Of a stretch of DNA of 64,000 bases, positions 40,465-48,877 are shown piece after piece. Both the position numbers and the translations under genes were made by a program. The DNA comes from Pycnococcus provasolii (Eukaryota > Chlorophyta > Pseudoscourfieldiophyceae > Pseudoscourfieldiales > Pycnococcaceae), in assembly GCA_938743325.2 (NCBI GenBank), contig OW568893.1, forward strand, positions 124,001 through 188,000. Reading direction: 5' to 3'. A model generated the notes under the pieces. It made no database searches and was not told the origin of the DNA. It saw only the letters and a program-made list of their open reading frames with translations. How positions within the stretch are numbered: position 1 is the first letter of the stretch; the number at the start of each line of letters is the position of its first letter.

Positions 40465-42807
40465 TCATTCCCACACTTCCTTTCCATGGAGGATACCGTT
40501 GTCATAGATACAATACAACTTGCTGCCACCGCCCTCCAGCGCGTACTGCACGTACCGCCGTTCGCTATTCACACCGCACGGCCCGTCGCCGTTTATGTGC
40601 GTGTGGCCATACACGTGTACTTGGGAACCAAGGCGCGCCACCTGATCCTCCAACTCCAGACAGCCGACCGCCTTCGCCATCTCCGTCGTGTCGCAGCCAT
40701 GTGGATAGGGGAGCTCGACACGCGGCAGAAAATGCGAAAACGAAATGACTACCGGATCTAGGCCCTCCTTGCGCACCTCCTCGATGCGCTTCTCGACTGC
40801 GTTGAGCCTCCACCCATTCAACGCCAACATATACTCTGCTACGTCGTCCACGTTCACAGGCCACTTGCAGAACTTGTCGTATAGCAGTCCTCCCGGCTTG
40901 GGATGGTACGTGTCGAATGTGTAGTGATACCAGCTGTTCAGCGGAACGACAAACACGCCGCACGCCACCTCCATCGGTCTCATCGTCACCGAGCCTCGCT
41001 CCTGGCCAGTCGTCTCGCATAGATTTTCGAGGCTAAACAATTTGCATATGCTATCTGGATACTCGTCGCTCGTGTCGGGTCTGATCCACAGGTCGTGATT
41101 ACCGGCACAGTAGAAGACGCGTCTGAACTTTGGAGAGAGTTTGCGCATGCAAATCTTCACGGCGTTCGCGGTGTCACCGACGTCTCCGGCGACGATCAAA
41201 ATGTCGTTGCGAAATGCCGTGGATGAGATGCGATCGCACCACGAAATGTTTCCATGCTGATCGACATGCAGATCGCTCGTGACAAAGATGCGAAGCCGTT
41301 TCCGATCTCTCTGAGCGTCCCGGCGGAACCACTCGTCGCGCCAGCTTGCGACGGACGAGCTCACCTCTTTTGGTATAATGCGAAGAAGCGATTTTGCGGC
41401 CGACTGGCACTTCGAGGCAACCGTTCGCGACGACTCGCCTGCCGACGACGCGACGTCGAATCCTTTCATGTACACGCAGTACGCATCCTCGAGATTGTTT
41501 GCAAAGTGCAGCGCGGTTCCGAGACGCAGGTACGCCTTTCCCCACCTCGGGTCGCAGGTGATGGCGGTTCTCGCGCTCGCAGCCGCCTCGGCGTAATTTC
41601 CCATCCCGCAAAGAGCCGCGGAGAGGTTCGAGTGCAGAACAGCGTCGCGCGGTCGCTGCTCGATAGCGCGACGGTACAGCGTCACTGCCGCCTTGTATTC
41701 CTTTGCGGCAAACTTCGCATCTGCGGCTGCTTTCGGATCGGCATGCTCCGGCGTTCCGTCTGACGTTTGCGACTTGAGAGCATCGAGAGCTGTTCGAATG
41801 TCTGCACGATGCTCGGATTCTACCGTGACCAGCGCCTCCTCGAGTGTTGCTTTCGCGTCACTGGCTCTTCCCATTTTGGAGAGACACGTCGCCACGCGCA
41901 GATTTGCACGAAACCAGGAAGGGCGAGCCTGGTGGCACGTGCGTGCATCGACGAGAGCGGCACGAAGCCAGTCGGCTCTGCTTGGCGGTTGTTGTTTACC
42001 TTGCGTCTGTCCTTTCGATACGGCAGCGAACACGCACGTGAGTGCTCCCGCGAGTTCGTCGGCATCGTACGGCGGTGTGAGCTTGAGTGCGGCGGCGTAT
42101 GTGGCGGGTGTCGACGCCTCCGCGACGTGTACGAGCATGGCGCACCGGTTCGAATACAGACTTGCGTCGACATGACCCGTCGTAGCTTGCGCGATCGCCT
42201 CGTTGGTCTGAACGATGCCCGCGAGTGCGTCTCCGAGGCGGTACGCAACCGTCCCTCGTTCTTTGGGCTCAAATCCGTCCATGAGTGCGATGGCCCGGTG
42301 TCGCATGTTGCACAGCTTGGCTTTGGCGCTGATATTCGCTTTGCCTGAGTGCACGACGTGTATGTGCGCGTCTTCCGATTTCACGTTAAGTTTCGCGAGT
42401 CCTTCTTCCGCGAGGTTTATGGCTTGTTCTAGTTGACCCATCCAAAACGATGCTTTCGCCGCCTCAACGTACGACGCGGTGTGCGAAGGTCGCGACGCAA
42501 TCGCCTGCGTTGCAAATTTCAGAGCGACTTCGGGTGATCCCATTTGATAGTGGCAACAGGCGGATAACGTCCATGCCAGAAAATCCTGATGAGATGATGA
42601 CGAAAATGACGAGAGGACGGAAGCTGCTTGCTCAAAGAGGCCTTGCTGCACGAGATTTTGCGCTTGTTGCAGTTTCCACGACGCCGACGACGCCGACGGC
42701 GACGACGCGGCAGTTGGAGTTCCTGAGGCTAAGGAGGACATCTCTCGAGAGACAAACGTGTGCGGGTGATATGATGTAGATTGTAGAGCCAAGAATGTAA
42801 CGGACAA
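40465..42807 (-). CDS. TPR protein fused to a calcineurin-like metallophosphoesterase
   Basis: 780 residues (or 758 from the internal Met MSSLASG). The N-terminal two thirds are tetratricopeptide repeats, for example DFLAWTLSACCHYQMGSPEV, DAVLHSNLSAALCGMGNYAE and WGKAYLRLGTALHFANNLED, in the style of co-chaperone TPR arrays. From about residue 509 a metallophosphoesterase domain follows with all five blocks: TSDLHVD, VAGDVGD, YCAGNHDLW, SHFLPR and VYGHTHING (about 736). The metal-binding Asp, His and Asn residues look complete, so the enzyme should be active on a phosphoester; the substrate is not evident. TPRs suggest docking to Hsp70/Hsp90 tails or another partner. No targeting signal is seen. 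Confidence 0.87.
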   Translation of the reverse strand: MSVTFLALQSTSYHPHTFVSREMSSLASGTPTAASSPSASSASWKLQQAQNLVQQGLFEQAASVLSSFSSSSHQDFLAWTLSACCHYQMGSPEVALKFATQAIASRPSHTASYVEAAKASFWMGQLEQAINLAEEGLAKLNVKSEDAHIHVVHSGKANISAKAKLCNMRHRAIALMDGFEPKERGTVAYRLGDALAGIVQTNEAIAQATTGHVDASLYSNRCAMLVHVAEASTPATYAAALKLTPPYDADELAGALTCVFAAVSKGQTQGKQQPPSRADWLRAALVDARTCHQARPSWFRANLRVATCLSKMGRASDAKATLEEALVTVESEHRADIRTALDALKSQTSDGTPEHADPKAAADAKFAAKEYKAAVTLYRRAIEQRPRDAVLHSNLSAALCGMGNYAEAAASARTAITCDPRWGKAYLRLGTALHFANNLEDAYCVYMKGFDVASSAGESSRTVASKCQSAAKSLLRIIPKEVSSSVASWRDEWFRRDAQRDRKRLRIFVTSDLHVDQHGNISWCDRISSTAFRNDILIVAGDVGDTANAVKICMRKLSPKFRRVFYCAGNHDLWIRPDTSDEYPDSICKLFSLENLCETTGQERGSVTMRPMEVACGVFVVPLNSWYHYTFDTYHPKPGGLLYDKFCKWPVNVDDVAEYMLALNGWRLNAVEKRIEEVRKEGLDPVVISFSHFLPRVELPYPHGCDTTEMAKAVGCLELEDQVARLGSQVHVYGHTHINGDGPCGVNSERRYVQYALEGGGSKLYCIYDNGILHGKEVWE

Positions 42808-42839
42808 ATGTGCGAGAACAATGCTGCGACTAAACCTTT

Positions 42840-42960
42840 AAAACAAAACGTCCAAACCCCAAACACCAATCCAAACCCCAAACCCCAAACAGAACCATCC
42901 AAATGAAACCCCCAAACACCAACCCCCAAACCCCAAACCCCAAACAAAAACAACAAAGGA
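42840..42960. repeat. CCAAACCCC-rich repeat in a divergent promoter
   Basis: A run of CCAAACCCC/CCAAACACC units (degenerate, telomere-like in texture) between the TPR-phosphoesterase start (42807) and the eIF3j start (43119). It is followed by near-palindromic GGGGGAATCCTCAGGATCCCCC at 43025-43046 or so, just before the eIF3j leader. Confidence 0.7.
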
Positions 42961-43118
42961 GAACCTTGCAAATGCAAATGCAAATGGGGGGATAGGCCGA
43001 TTTGCATGCGCCCAAATTCCAAATGGGGGAATCCTCAGGATCCCCCATTCCAGTTCCAACGCGCCGCCCCCCCCCAACCATCCTCATCCGCCTCCTCGAT
43101 TCTCAGAATTTCATAAAC

Positions 43119-43820
43119 ATGGACGACGACTTAGCGTGGGACGACGACGACTTCGAAGTCAACCTCCCCGCACCTGACGCTGCTCCTGGGGTTGCGGTTG
43201 CTCAGAAGCACCAGGAGTCGTTCGAAGGGGAAGATGATGGGGTCATCGAAGTTGCGAAAAAAACAACCGGTGCGGGTGCGGATTCTGGGGCGTCGAAAAA
43301 ACCAGGTGCGGCAAAAATGGAAGCGGCGCGTGCGGCGGCGGCTAACGCAGGAACCAAGCCGCTCGCTGACCCAGTCGCGGAAAAACTACGACAAGTGCGT
43401 CTGCAGGAAGAGGCGGACCTCAAGGCGGCGAAGGAACTTTTCGGATGCGAAGGCGAAGAAGAGAAGAACCTCTCCGACATCATACCCAAAACGAACAGCG
43501 AGTTCGAGGAGTACGGCCTGCTCGTCGCCGCTACGTACGTCAAAACTCACGAAAAGGCGAGCCAGGCCAACTACGTCGCGCTCATCAAGGGTCTGCTGCG
43601 ACGTAGCGTCGCCAGCCTCAAAAGCGACGCCATCAAGGAGATTGAAAGTTCAGTTATTGCAATGCGAAACGAAAGACTCAAGGAGGAAAAGGCGGCGACT
43701 TCCAAAAAGAAAAATGCCACAAAGAACCAGAAGAAGAGTCTCAACTCGGGTGCGCTGGACGAAATTGACGACCAACTAAACGCAGGATACGATGACCAGG
43801 ACGACTACGACTTTATGTAG
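43119..43820 (+). CDS. EIF3J: Translation initiation factor eIF3 subunit J
   Basis: 233 residues. eIF3j binds the 40S decoding centre and the eIF3 core and regulates mRNA entry and ribosome recycling. It starts with the acidic family signature MDDDLAWDDDDFEV, has a charged middle (KLRQVRLQEEADLKAAKELF), a helical core (NYVALIKGLLRRSVASLKSD), a Lys-rich stretch KKKNATKNQKKSL, and ends with the hallmark YDDQDDYDFM. Length matches the family (220-260). The Met at 43119 is chosen because the next upstream in-frame Met would translate the GGATCCCCC-bearing leader. Confidence 0.93.
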   Translation: MDDDLAWDDDDFEVNLPAPDAAPGVAVAQKHQESFEGEDDGVIEVAKKTTGAGADSGASKKPGAAKMEAARAAAANAGTKPLADPVAEKLRQVRLQEEADLKAAKELFGCEGEEEKNLSDIIPKTNSEFEEYGLLVAATYVKTHEKASQANYVALIKGLLRRSVASLKSDAIKEIESSVIAMRNERLKEEKAATSKKKNATKNQKKSLNSGALDEIDDQLNAGYDDQDDYDFM

Positions 43821-43850
43821 AAGGCCGATGTGTGCGTTATTCAGGAGAAA

Positions 43851-43852
<2 letters not shown>

Positions 43853-43889
<37 letters not shown>
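43853..43889. repeat. (AC)n microsatellite
   Basis: About 18 AC units in the 128-bp gap between the convergent eIF3j and GRXS16 genes. Confidence 0.95.
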
Positions 43890-43893
<4 letters not shown>

Positions 43894-43948
43894 AATGCCA
43901 ACGTATCGTTTGGAAAAGTCAAAATTCACGTTACTGGTTACGCACGCT

Positions 43949-44911
43949 TCACTCTGCCTGTTGTTGTTGCTGCTGTTGCTCCTGCTGCTGCCCAGCACTC
44001 GCGACTACACGAACGAGTAAGCCAGATGCGTGCATTTCAGTTAGAATATCGCTCCCGCCGAGAAACTCACCCGAAGCGAACACTTGCGGTACCGTTGGCC
44101 AGGTGGTGAATTCTTTGAGTGTGTCGCGCAAGTCTGGCGGATTTCCCACCTCATCAAGCACGTCAACGACATCAAAGTCTGCACGGCACGAGTCGAGCAG
44201 GTTCACCACTTGTGCGGAGAAGCCGCACTCCGGCTCGGCGCGCGTTCCCTTGATGAAGGCGACGACGGACCTGCTCTGCACCGCCGCCTCAATGAGTGTG
44301 GACGTAGGCGCGTCGCTCTGCGCATTCAGCTCGGCTGCTTGCCTTCGCAGCTGCAGAGGCGGTCTCTTCGGTATCTTGAGCGACCGTCCCCAGCTTCCTG
44401 GCCCACGTCCGTTTCCCGGCGGCGGCGCGTTTCCCGCTTGGATGTGGCTGAGCATTGTCGCCTTCCAAAGTTCCTGCAGAGCTTCTTGTGTTGCTTCTTC
44501 GTCTTCTGGAAGAGTTTCGATACACGCGGACCACGCCGCTCCAGGTCCGAACTGCGCGGCGTGCGCCTTGAGCGTTCCTGCGACAAGACGGGACAGGCCA
44601 ATGTACTGGAGGTGTCCGTCTTTGGCATACACGAAGTACACGCCAGGTCGTTCGAACACCTGCATTGCCTCGTCGGTCATATCACCCGCCTCCTCATCCC
44701 AGAGTTTGATTGCGTTCAGAGGATTCTCATCATGAGTAGAGGAGCCATTTTGCGACGACGACGACATCGACGCTGACGTTATCGACGATGACGTCTGCGA
44801 TGACGTGGATGCCGCGCGCAACAAAGACGACGAACGTATCGCATGATAACGCAGCCCGTTGTGCCTAAGGTGGCCAGGTAACACACGCGCGGAGCATATT
44901 GCCGCGGACAT
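43949..44911 (-). CDS. GRXS16: GRXS16-type glutaredoxin with GIY-YIG domain
   Basis: 320 residues. Residues 1-55 are a Ser/Arg-rich, acid-poor extension expected to target the chloroplast. Residues 85-190 contain the GIY-YIG-like nuclease fold of this plant-type family (PGVYFVYAKDGHLQYIGLSR). The C-terminal monothiol glutaredoxin domain has the Fe-S-binding active site ECGFS (about 227), then TTWPTVPQVFASGEFLGGSD, the glutathione-binding TVP and GG sites. Such proteins hold and transfer [2Fe-2S] clusters in plastids, and the nuclease half is reported to be redox-controlled in land plants. A Gln-rich tail ends the protein. The frame stays open upstream into the neighbouring gene, but the Met at 44911 is the reasonable start. 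It is head-to-head with RPC9, 145 bp apart. Confidence 0.92.
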   Translation of the reverse strand: MSAAICSARVLPGHLRHNGLRYHAIRSSSLLRAASTSSQTSSSITSASMSSSSQNGSSTHDENPLNAIKLWDEEAGDMTDEAMQVFERPGVYFVYAKDGHLQYIGLSRLVAGTLKAHAAQFGPGAAWSACIETLPEDEEATQEALQELWKATMLSHIQAGNAPPPGNGRGPGSWGRSLKIPKRPPLQLRRQAAELNAQSDAPTSTLIEAAVQSRSVVAFIKGTRAEPECGFSAQVVNLLDSCRADFDVVDVLDEVGNPPDLRDTLKEFTTWPTVPQVFASGEFLGGSDILTEMHASGLLVRVVASAGQQQEQQQQQQQAE

Positions 44912-45056
44912 GGATGGAGCCACGACACGACACCACCCGAGGGAATGGCGACGGATAAGTAGATAAGAAGAAAACGCGACAAGTTTCCCAGGGGGGTGAT
45001 TTCGGGGGTGGCATTCCCTCGTTCCCCTCCCCCCCCAGTGCATACTATTCCCGGCT

Positions 45057-45774
45057 ATGGCGGCGGCGCCCTCCACCACAGGAACCCAGTCGCGCTCACC
45101 ACAGCACCCGCGCCCGCAGGACTGGTCGCTCGTCTCGCAGGCCGAAGTCATGGCTCTACTCAGAAACAGAGGGTACCCCGACCCGCTCGGGAAACGACCC
45201 GCGGCGAACACAGTCAACAGCCTGCACGCGTACCTCGCGGCTAACATGGGACTCGCGCGCAGAACCAACGAAGACGGGGGATCCATCGACGAAAGAGGAA
45301 CGTGGCGTTCGGACGAAGCGTTTCCCAACGCAAAGGATGCACAACTTGCTGCGCGCAAACTGAAGGAACTCGGGTGGAGCGCGCGTGACATATGTCAGGT
45401 GCTCGACGCAAGACCAATCAGCTTAGTGGAACTGAGTTTCTGTCTCAACAAAGACAGCCCTCAAATTGAGCAGGTGCGTTCTCCTTTTCTCATTCGACTT
45501 TCAAACACAAGTGTGCACAGTGTGAACTAACGCAAAAAAAACATGCTCTGTTATTTCTTTCCACGTCGAAAAGGCGGACGCTGTGCTGGAGATATGCAAA
45601 GACCTCTTGCATGGCGAGGTAAGACGGAGGCACCGCCTTCCAAGAGTGCAAGCGCAAACAGCTCTCGAGTCCGAGTGGCAAGAATACGCTGAGGAGTTGC
45701 CAGCAGATGACGACCTCGTGGATGCGCAGACGGGAGCCGGTGGCGAAGACGACTTTCTTGAGGATGACGATTAA
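45057..45774 (+). CDS. RPC9: RNA polymerase III subunit RPC9 (Rpb4/CRCP family), two exons
   Basis: Exons 45057-45473 and 45574-45774, with a 100-bp GT-AG intron in phase 0, give 205 residues. RPC9 pairs with RPC8 to form the Pol III stalk needed for initiation of tRNA and 5S rRNA transcription. Family marks: an N-terminal strand-helix (SLVSQAEVMALLRNRGYPDP), NTVNSLHAYLAANM, and the HRDC-like helical bundle AARKLKELGWSARDICQVLD followed by ARPISLVELSFCL, corresponding to the human NHRPVTAVEIQLM region. Exon 2 supplies the last helix (ADAVLEICKDLLHGE) and an acidic tail. Without splicing the frame runs into a stop within the intron. Confidence 0.85.
45474..45573 (+). other. Intron of RPC9
   Basis: 100 bp, donor GTGCGT, acceptor GAAAAG, phase 0. 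Removal joins QIEQ to ADAVLEI, the continuous helix expected in the Rpb4/RPC9 family. Confidence 0.8.
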
Positions 45775-45873
45775 GTCTTGGTGTTGTCGCTATTGTTGCT
45801 GTCGCCGTCGTCGCCGTCGCCGTCGTCATTTACCGTGTTCCCTTTGTAGACAAAGAAACGTTCGAATGTTCTG

Positions 45874-46210
45874 TTACTTTGGTGTCGGCTGGAGCACGCT
45901 AGGCAGAGGTGGCACGACACCGCCAAACTCACGTGACGCGTCCGTGTATGCACTGCCCACGCCCATGCCCAGTCCAAAGGACATCGCACGTCCACGCCCT
46001 GCAGACGAACCTGAAATTGTTTCATTTTCGGCGTGAGTCTTGGCATAGATTTAAACCATTTTTTTAAAGCGCACGATACGTACGTGTAAAGATCAGTCCT
46101 AGTGCAAGACCTGCGCCTGCACCGTATACAAGACGTCGAAGCGTCAGTTCGATCGCGCGGTCCCACTGCGCGTCTGTTGCCTGAGTAGACGTGTGTTGAT
46201 TTTGTTTCAT
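45874..46210 (-). CDS. MIC10: MICOS subunit MIC10, two exons
   Basis: Exon 1 is 46210-46084 and exon 2 is 46010-45874; a 73-bp GT-AG intron splits an Arg codon after its first base. The product is 87 residues. MIC10 is the small inner-membrane protein that oligomerises through glycine-rich hairpin helices to bend cristae junctions. Both glycine motifs are present: RRLVYGAGAGLALGLIFT in helix 1 and SFGLGMGVGSAYTDASREF in helix 2, joined by a short basic loop (GRGRAM), in the family's usual spacing and total length (80-100). The N-terminal WDRAIE also fits. It is convergent with RPC9, 99 bp apart, and divergent from the TMEM65 gene. Confidence 0.88.
46011..46083 (-). other. Intron of MIC10
   Basis: 73 bp, donor GTACGT, acceptor TTTCAG. 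Splicing makes an Arg codon and joins the two MIC10 membrane hairpin halves. Confidence 0.85.
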
Positions 46211-46643
46211 TCAGTTGGTGAGCAAATTTTTTATTTTTTTTTATTTGGCATATTATCGCTCGCACATCTCTCTCTCTCCCTCCCCTCCCAAATAAAAAAC
46301 CAGCGCACAAACTCGTGAGCTGGGTCTACGACAACCAGATGACCACAGATAACAACCACCACGACAACCACCACGACGCGAGAACATGCGTGCCAACATG
46401 AACGACAAAAAGCCCATGACAAAAAGCGACCAAAAACCAAAATAAAACCAAATAAACAAACAAAAGAGCTAGGTGAAAGCCAGAAGCACACAGAAGGACA
46501 CCACACCAGGTAGTACGTACGAGTTCCGGCGGGCGCGCCATGCTTGCAGAGGGGGGCATGTTTGGGAAAAACAGAACAGGGGTGGCGTTTGCAGACAAAG
46601 AGCACGCGCAGAACACGGAACACCGGACCGGACGACGAGTAAA

Positions 46644-46766
46644 CCCTAACCCTAGCTAGGACAGAAATCAAGAGAAAACCCGAACAAGGAACAGCCCTAA
46701 CCCAGAAGTCAGAACCCTAACCCTAACAGCCGACCCGCTAACCCTAACCTCCCCACAACCCTAACG
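46644..46766 (-). repeat. Scattered CCCTAA arrays in a divergent promoter
   Basis: Five short clusters of AACCCT units between the MIC10 start (46210) and the TMEM65 gene start (46867), all in the CCCTAA orientation on the plus strand. The last ends about 100 bp before the TMEM65 ATG. Confidence 0.85.
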
Positions 46767-46866
46767 CTTTGTTCCTTCTCCCAGGGCCACCCCTTCTCCA
46801 CCTCCCATTTTGTCCAATCCCAACCCGCGGGGCAACTTATTTTTCATCCACCTTTCCCCCGGTGCC

Positions 46867-48036
46867 ATGGCCGGTCCCGTCACGCCTCCGAAACGTTCGT
46901 TCTTTTCTTCTCAGGTTCAGGCTCGTACTCGTGTTGGGCTTGCTCGTCGTAATCGTCGTCGTCTTCAAGTCTTCAAGTCAGGTTTTGAAATCAGGGCATC
47001 TGGTGGTGGTGGAGATTATGATAATCTTCAGGACCCCTCTCCTCTCGGGGGAGGCTCTGAGGATAAGAAGAAGCCAGCGTCATCAATGTCGTCGTCAACG
47101 GCATCCGCAGGACAGACGACGAAGCAAGTTCGGCGGCCGCACGCAGGACCGCCGCAGGTGCACTGGTCGAAACCCGCAGACAGCACTTCCGGAAGCAAGG
47201 ACGAGTGCGACCCCGAAATCAAGGGACCGTACTGCGACATCGACGAGGCCGTTCGCGAAACGTACGAAACGTACGACACGGACGGCGACGGTGTGCTGTC
47301 CATACAGGAATTTCAGGCGTACGTCGACGCGCAGGACGAGAACGCAAACGCACCCATCACTTGGAGCGACGCCATGGGACTTGGCCTGCGAGCGAGCATA
47401 CGCACCGTCGGACTAGGGGCGGTCGACACAGCCATCCTCCTGCTATGCGGCGATGCCATCGAAAGCATGCTCGCGGCGAGCATGAACCTCACCACCCTCG
47501 GTGCGGTGGGCATCGCCTCCATCGTGAGCTCTGTCGTTGGCTTGGCATTCGGGGGCTACCTCGAGATGATCATCGAAGGACGTCTGCCTCCGCTAGAGCT
47601 CTCCGTGCAGCAAATGGAACGGCCGTTGGCGCGGAACGCGGACCTGCTTGGCGCGTGTCTTGGTGTTGTGGTGGGTTGCCTCGTCGGATTCCTTCCCATC
47701 ATCGCGCAGGGCAAATTCTTCCGCTCCGAAAGCGCAAGCTCCACACTGAAATCTCCGAAGGCGACACCTGTTTCGGCGACAACTCACACTCCAGCCCCAA
47801 GGGTGGTGACGACAACGACAACGACGACGACGACGGCAACTGCAGCCACATCAACTTCCGGGTACGGCTACGCGAGCTTAAGCGCGTCCGTGGCTGCAAA
47901 TCCGTCCTCGTTCGCGGTAGGTTGGGCAGCAGCTTTCGCGGGTGTCGTTGCATTCTTGACGAGGTTGGCAGCCTTCGTGCGCTCACCGCGACGACCGCGC
48001 GCCGCCCGCGCGTCCATACTTAATGGGAGGAAGTGA
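46867..48036 (+). CDS. EF-hand protein fused to a TMEM65 membrane domain
   Basis: 389 residues. The N-terminus (TPPKRSFFSSQVQARTRVGL, then basic LARRNRRRLQVFK) looks like an organelle-targeting peptide. One canonical EF-hand loop follows, YDTDGDGVLSIQEFQAYVD (about 135-153), with all Ca2+ ligands. The TMEM65 domain spans about 166-282: three hydrophobic helices with DTAILLLCGDAIESMLAAS, GIASIVSSVVGLAFGGYLE and CLGVVVGCLVGFLPII. A last hydrophobic segment (WAAAFAGVVAFLTRLAAFV) precedes a basic tail. Animal TMEM65 is a mitochondrial inner-membrane protein tied to Na+/Ca2+ exchange; the attached EF-hand suggests built-in Ca2+ sensing here. The Met at 46867 is preferred over 46810 because it begins the targeting peptide. 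Confidence 0.85.
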   Translation: MAGPVTPPKRSFFSSQVQARTRVGLARRNRRRLQVFKSGFEIRASGGGGDYDNLQDPSPLGGGSEDKKKPASSMSSSTASAGQTTKQVRRPHAGPPQVHWSKPADSTSGSKDECDPEIKGPYCDIDEAVRETYETYDTDGDGVLSIQEFQAYVDAQDENANAPITWSDAMGLGLRASIRTVGLGAVDTAILLLCGDAIESMLAASMNLTTLGAVGIASIVSSVVGLAFGGYLEMIIEGRLPPLELSVQQMERPLARNADLLGACLGVVVGCLVGFLPIIAQGKFFRSESASSTLKSPKATPVSATTHTPAPRVVTTTTTTTTTATAATSTSGYGYASLSASVAANPSSFAVGWAAAFAGVVAFLTRLAAFVRSPRRPRAARASILNGRK

Positions 48037-48101
48037 AAAGACAGGATGGAGAGACAATAACCGCCAATTTTCATTATGTTACATACTCTTATTCGCATGT
48101 T

Positions 48102-48338
48102 TTATTTTTTCGCGTTGGATCCTGCGAGCGTGTACGCCCCTCCCGCCGCGGCGGCGACTGTCGCGAAAGCCGCCTTGACCATTCCTCCAGCCTTGGCACC
48201 AACAGCGGCCGCCGCGGCCCCCGCACCCGCCCCTGCCGCCGCCGCGGTTTTCGCGACTGACGCACCTTTGGTTCCGAGCGCGACGACGCCGACTGCGCCT
48301 GCTCGCGCGACCGTCGCCGCGTCCACATGCTTTGCCAT
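48102..48338 (-). CDS. Small Ala/Gly-rich hydrophobic protein
   Basis: 78 residues, no family recognised. MAKHVDAATVARAGAVGVVA opens it, followed by a Lys-containing turn and long Ala/Gly runs (AAAAGAGAGAAAAAVGAKAG, then AAFATVAAAAGGAYTLAGS), ending NAKK. It could form one or two weakly hydrophobic helices. It is short and low in complexity, so coding status rests on the GC-rich frame, its sensible start and its position between two genes. The frame is open upstream to 48437, but that part looks untranslated. It is convergent with the TMEM65 gene (65 bp) and divergent from the aminotransferase. Confidence 0.45.
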   Translation of the reverse strand: MAKHVDAATVARAGAVGVVALGTKGASVAKTAAAAGAGAGAAAAAVGAKAGGMVKAAFATVAAAAGGAYTLAGSNAKK

Positions 48339-48505
48339 AGAGTAAAATCTGCTGCTATGACGAGGAGGAGAACGAGCCGCGAAAATAATGAACGCGTCAG
48401 GTGGATGAGAATGACCTCTCCCCCAGTTTGAATCCAACCCCCCCCCCCCCGTCTGCCCGTGGCCGGTGCGTGGGCAGAGCTTGCCAACCTCTGGGAAACC
48501 CCGAG

Positions 48506-48540
48506 TAGGGGGTTAGGGGTTAGGGTTTAGGGGTTAGCGG
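48506..48540 (+). repeat. GGGGTTA array upstream of the aminotransferase
   Basis: Four to five GGGGTTA/GGGTTTA units, a degenerate telomere-like run, in the divergent region between 48338 and 48878. Confidence 0.8.
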
Positions 48541-48833
48541 GTCCGGGTGCTTGCCGTTGGGGCTGGAGACTGGGAGAGGTGAACGTCATCGTCATCGTCA
48601 TTCACCGGTTCATTGTTGTTCCATGCGCCTTACTGCGACTACTCTCTCCTCCAGGTCACCCTCACACGTCTTCGGCTTCGCACAGTGTCGCCAACGCCAA
48701 CGCAGCCACAGTCAAAGCCACAGTCAAACAGCTTTAGCCTACAGTGTCCCTGCCTCAGAAGAAGCTCGTTCTGCTCCACTTGTAGTGTGCTACGCCTCTC
48801 ACTCGCAGGGACGAATCCATCCGTCACGACGGC

Positions 48834-48841
48834 TATATAGA
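48834..48841 (+). promoter_or_regulatory. Possible TATA box
   Basis: CTATATAG lies about 40 bp before the ATG at 48878. If functional it would place the transcript start just before that ATG and argue against translation from the upstream in-frame Met at 48623. Confidence 0.35.
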
Positions 48842-48877
48842 TATTCTCGTATCGTTCGATCCGGGAGGAGGGTAGTC

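Noticed and set aside
44912-45391. N-terminal extension of the GRXS16 frame
   Set aside because: It would run through the RPC9 coding region on the other strand; the Met at 44911 starts a sensible transit peptide.
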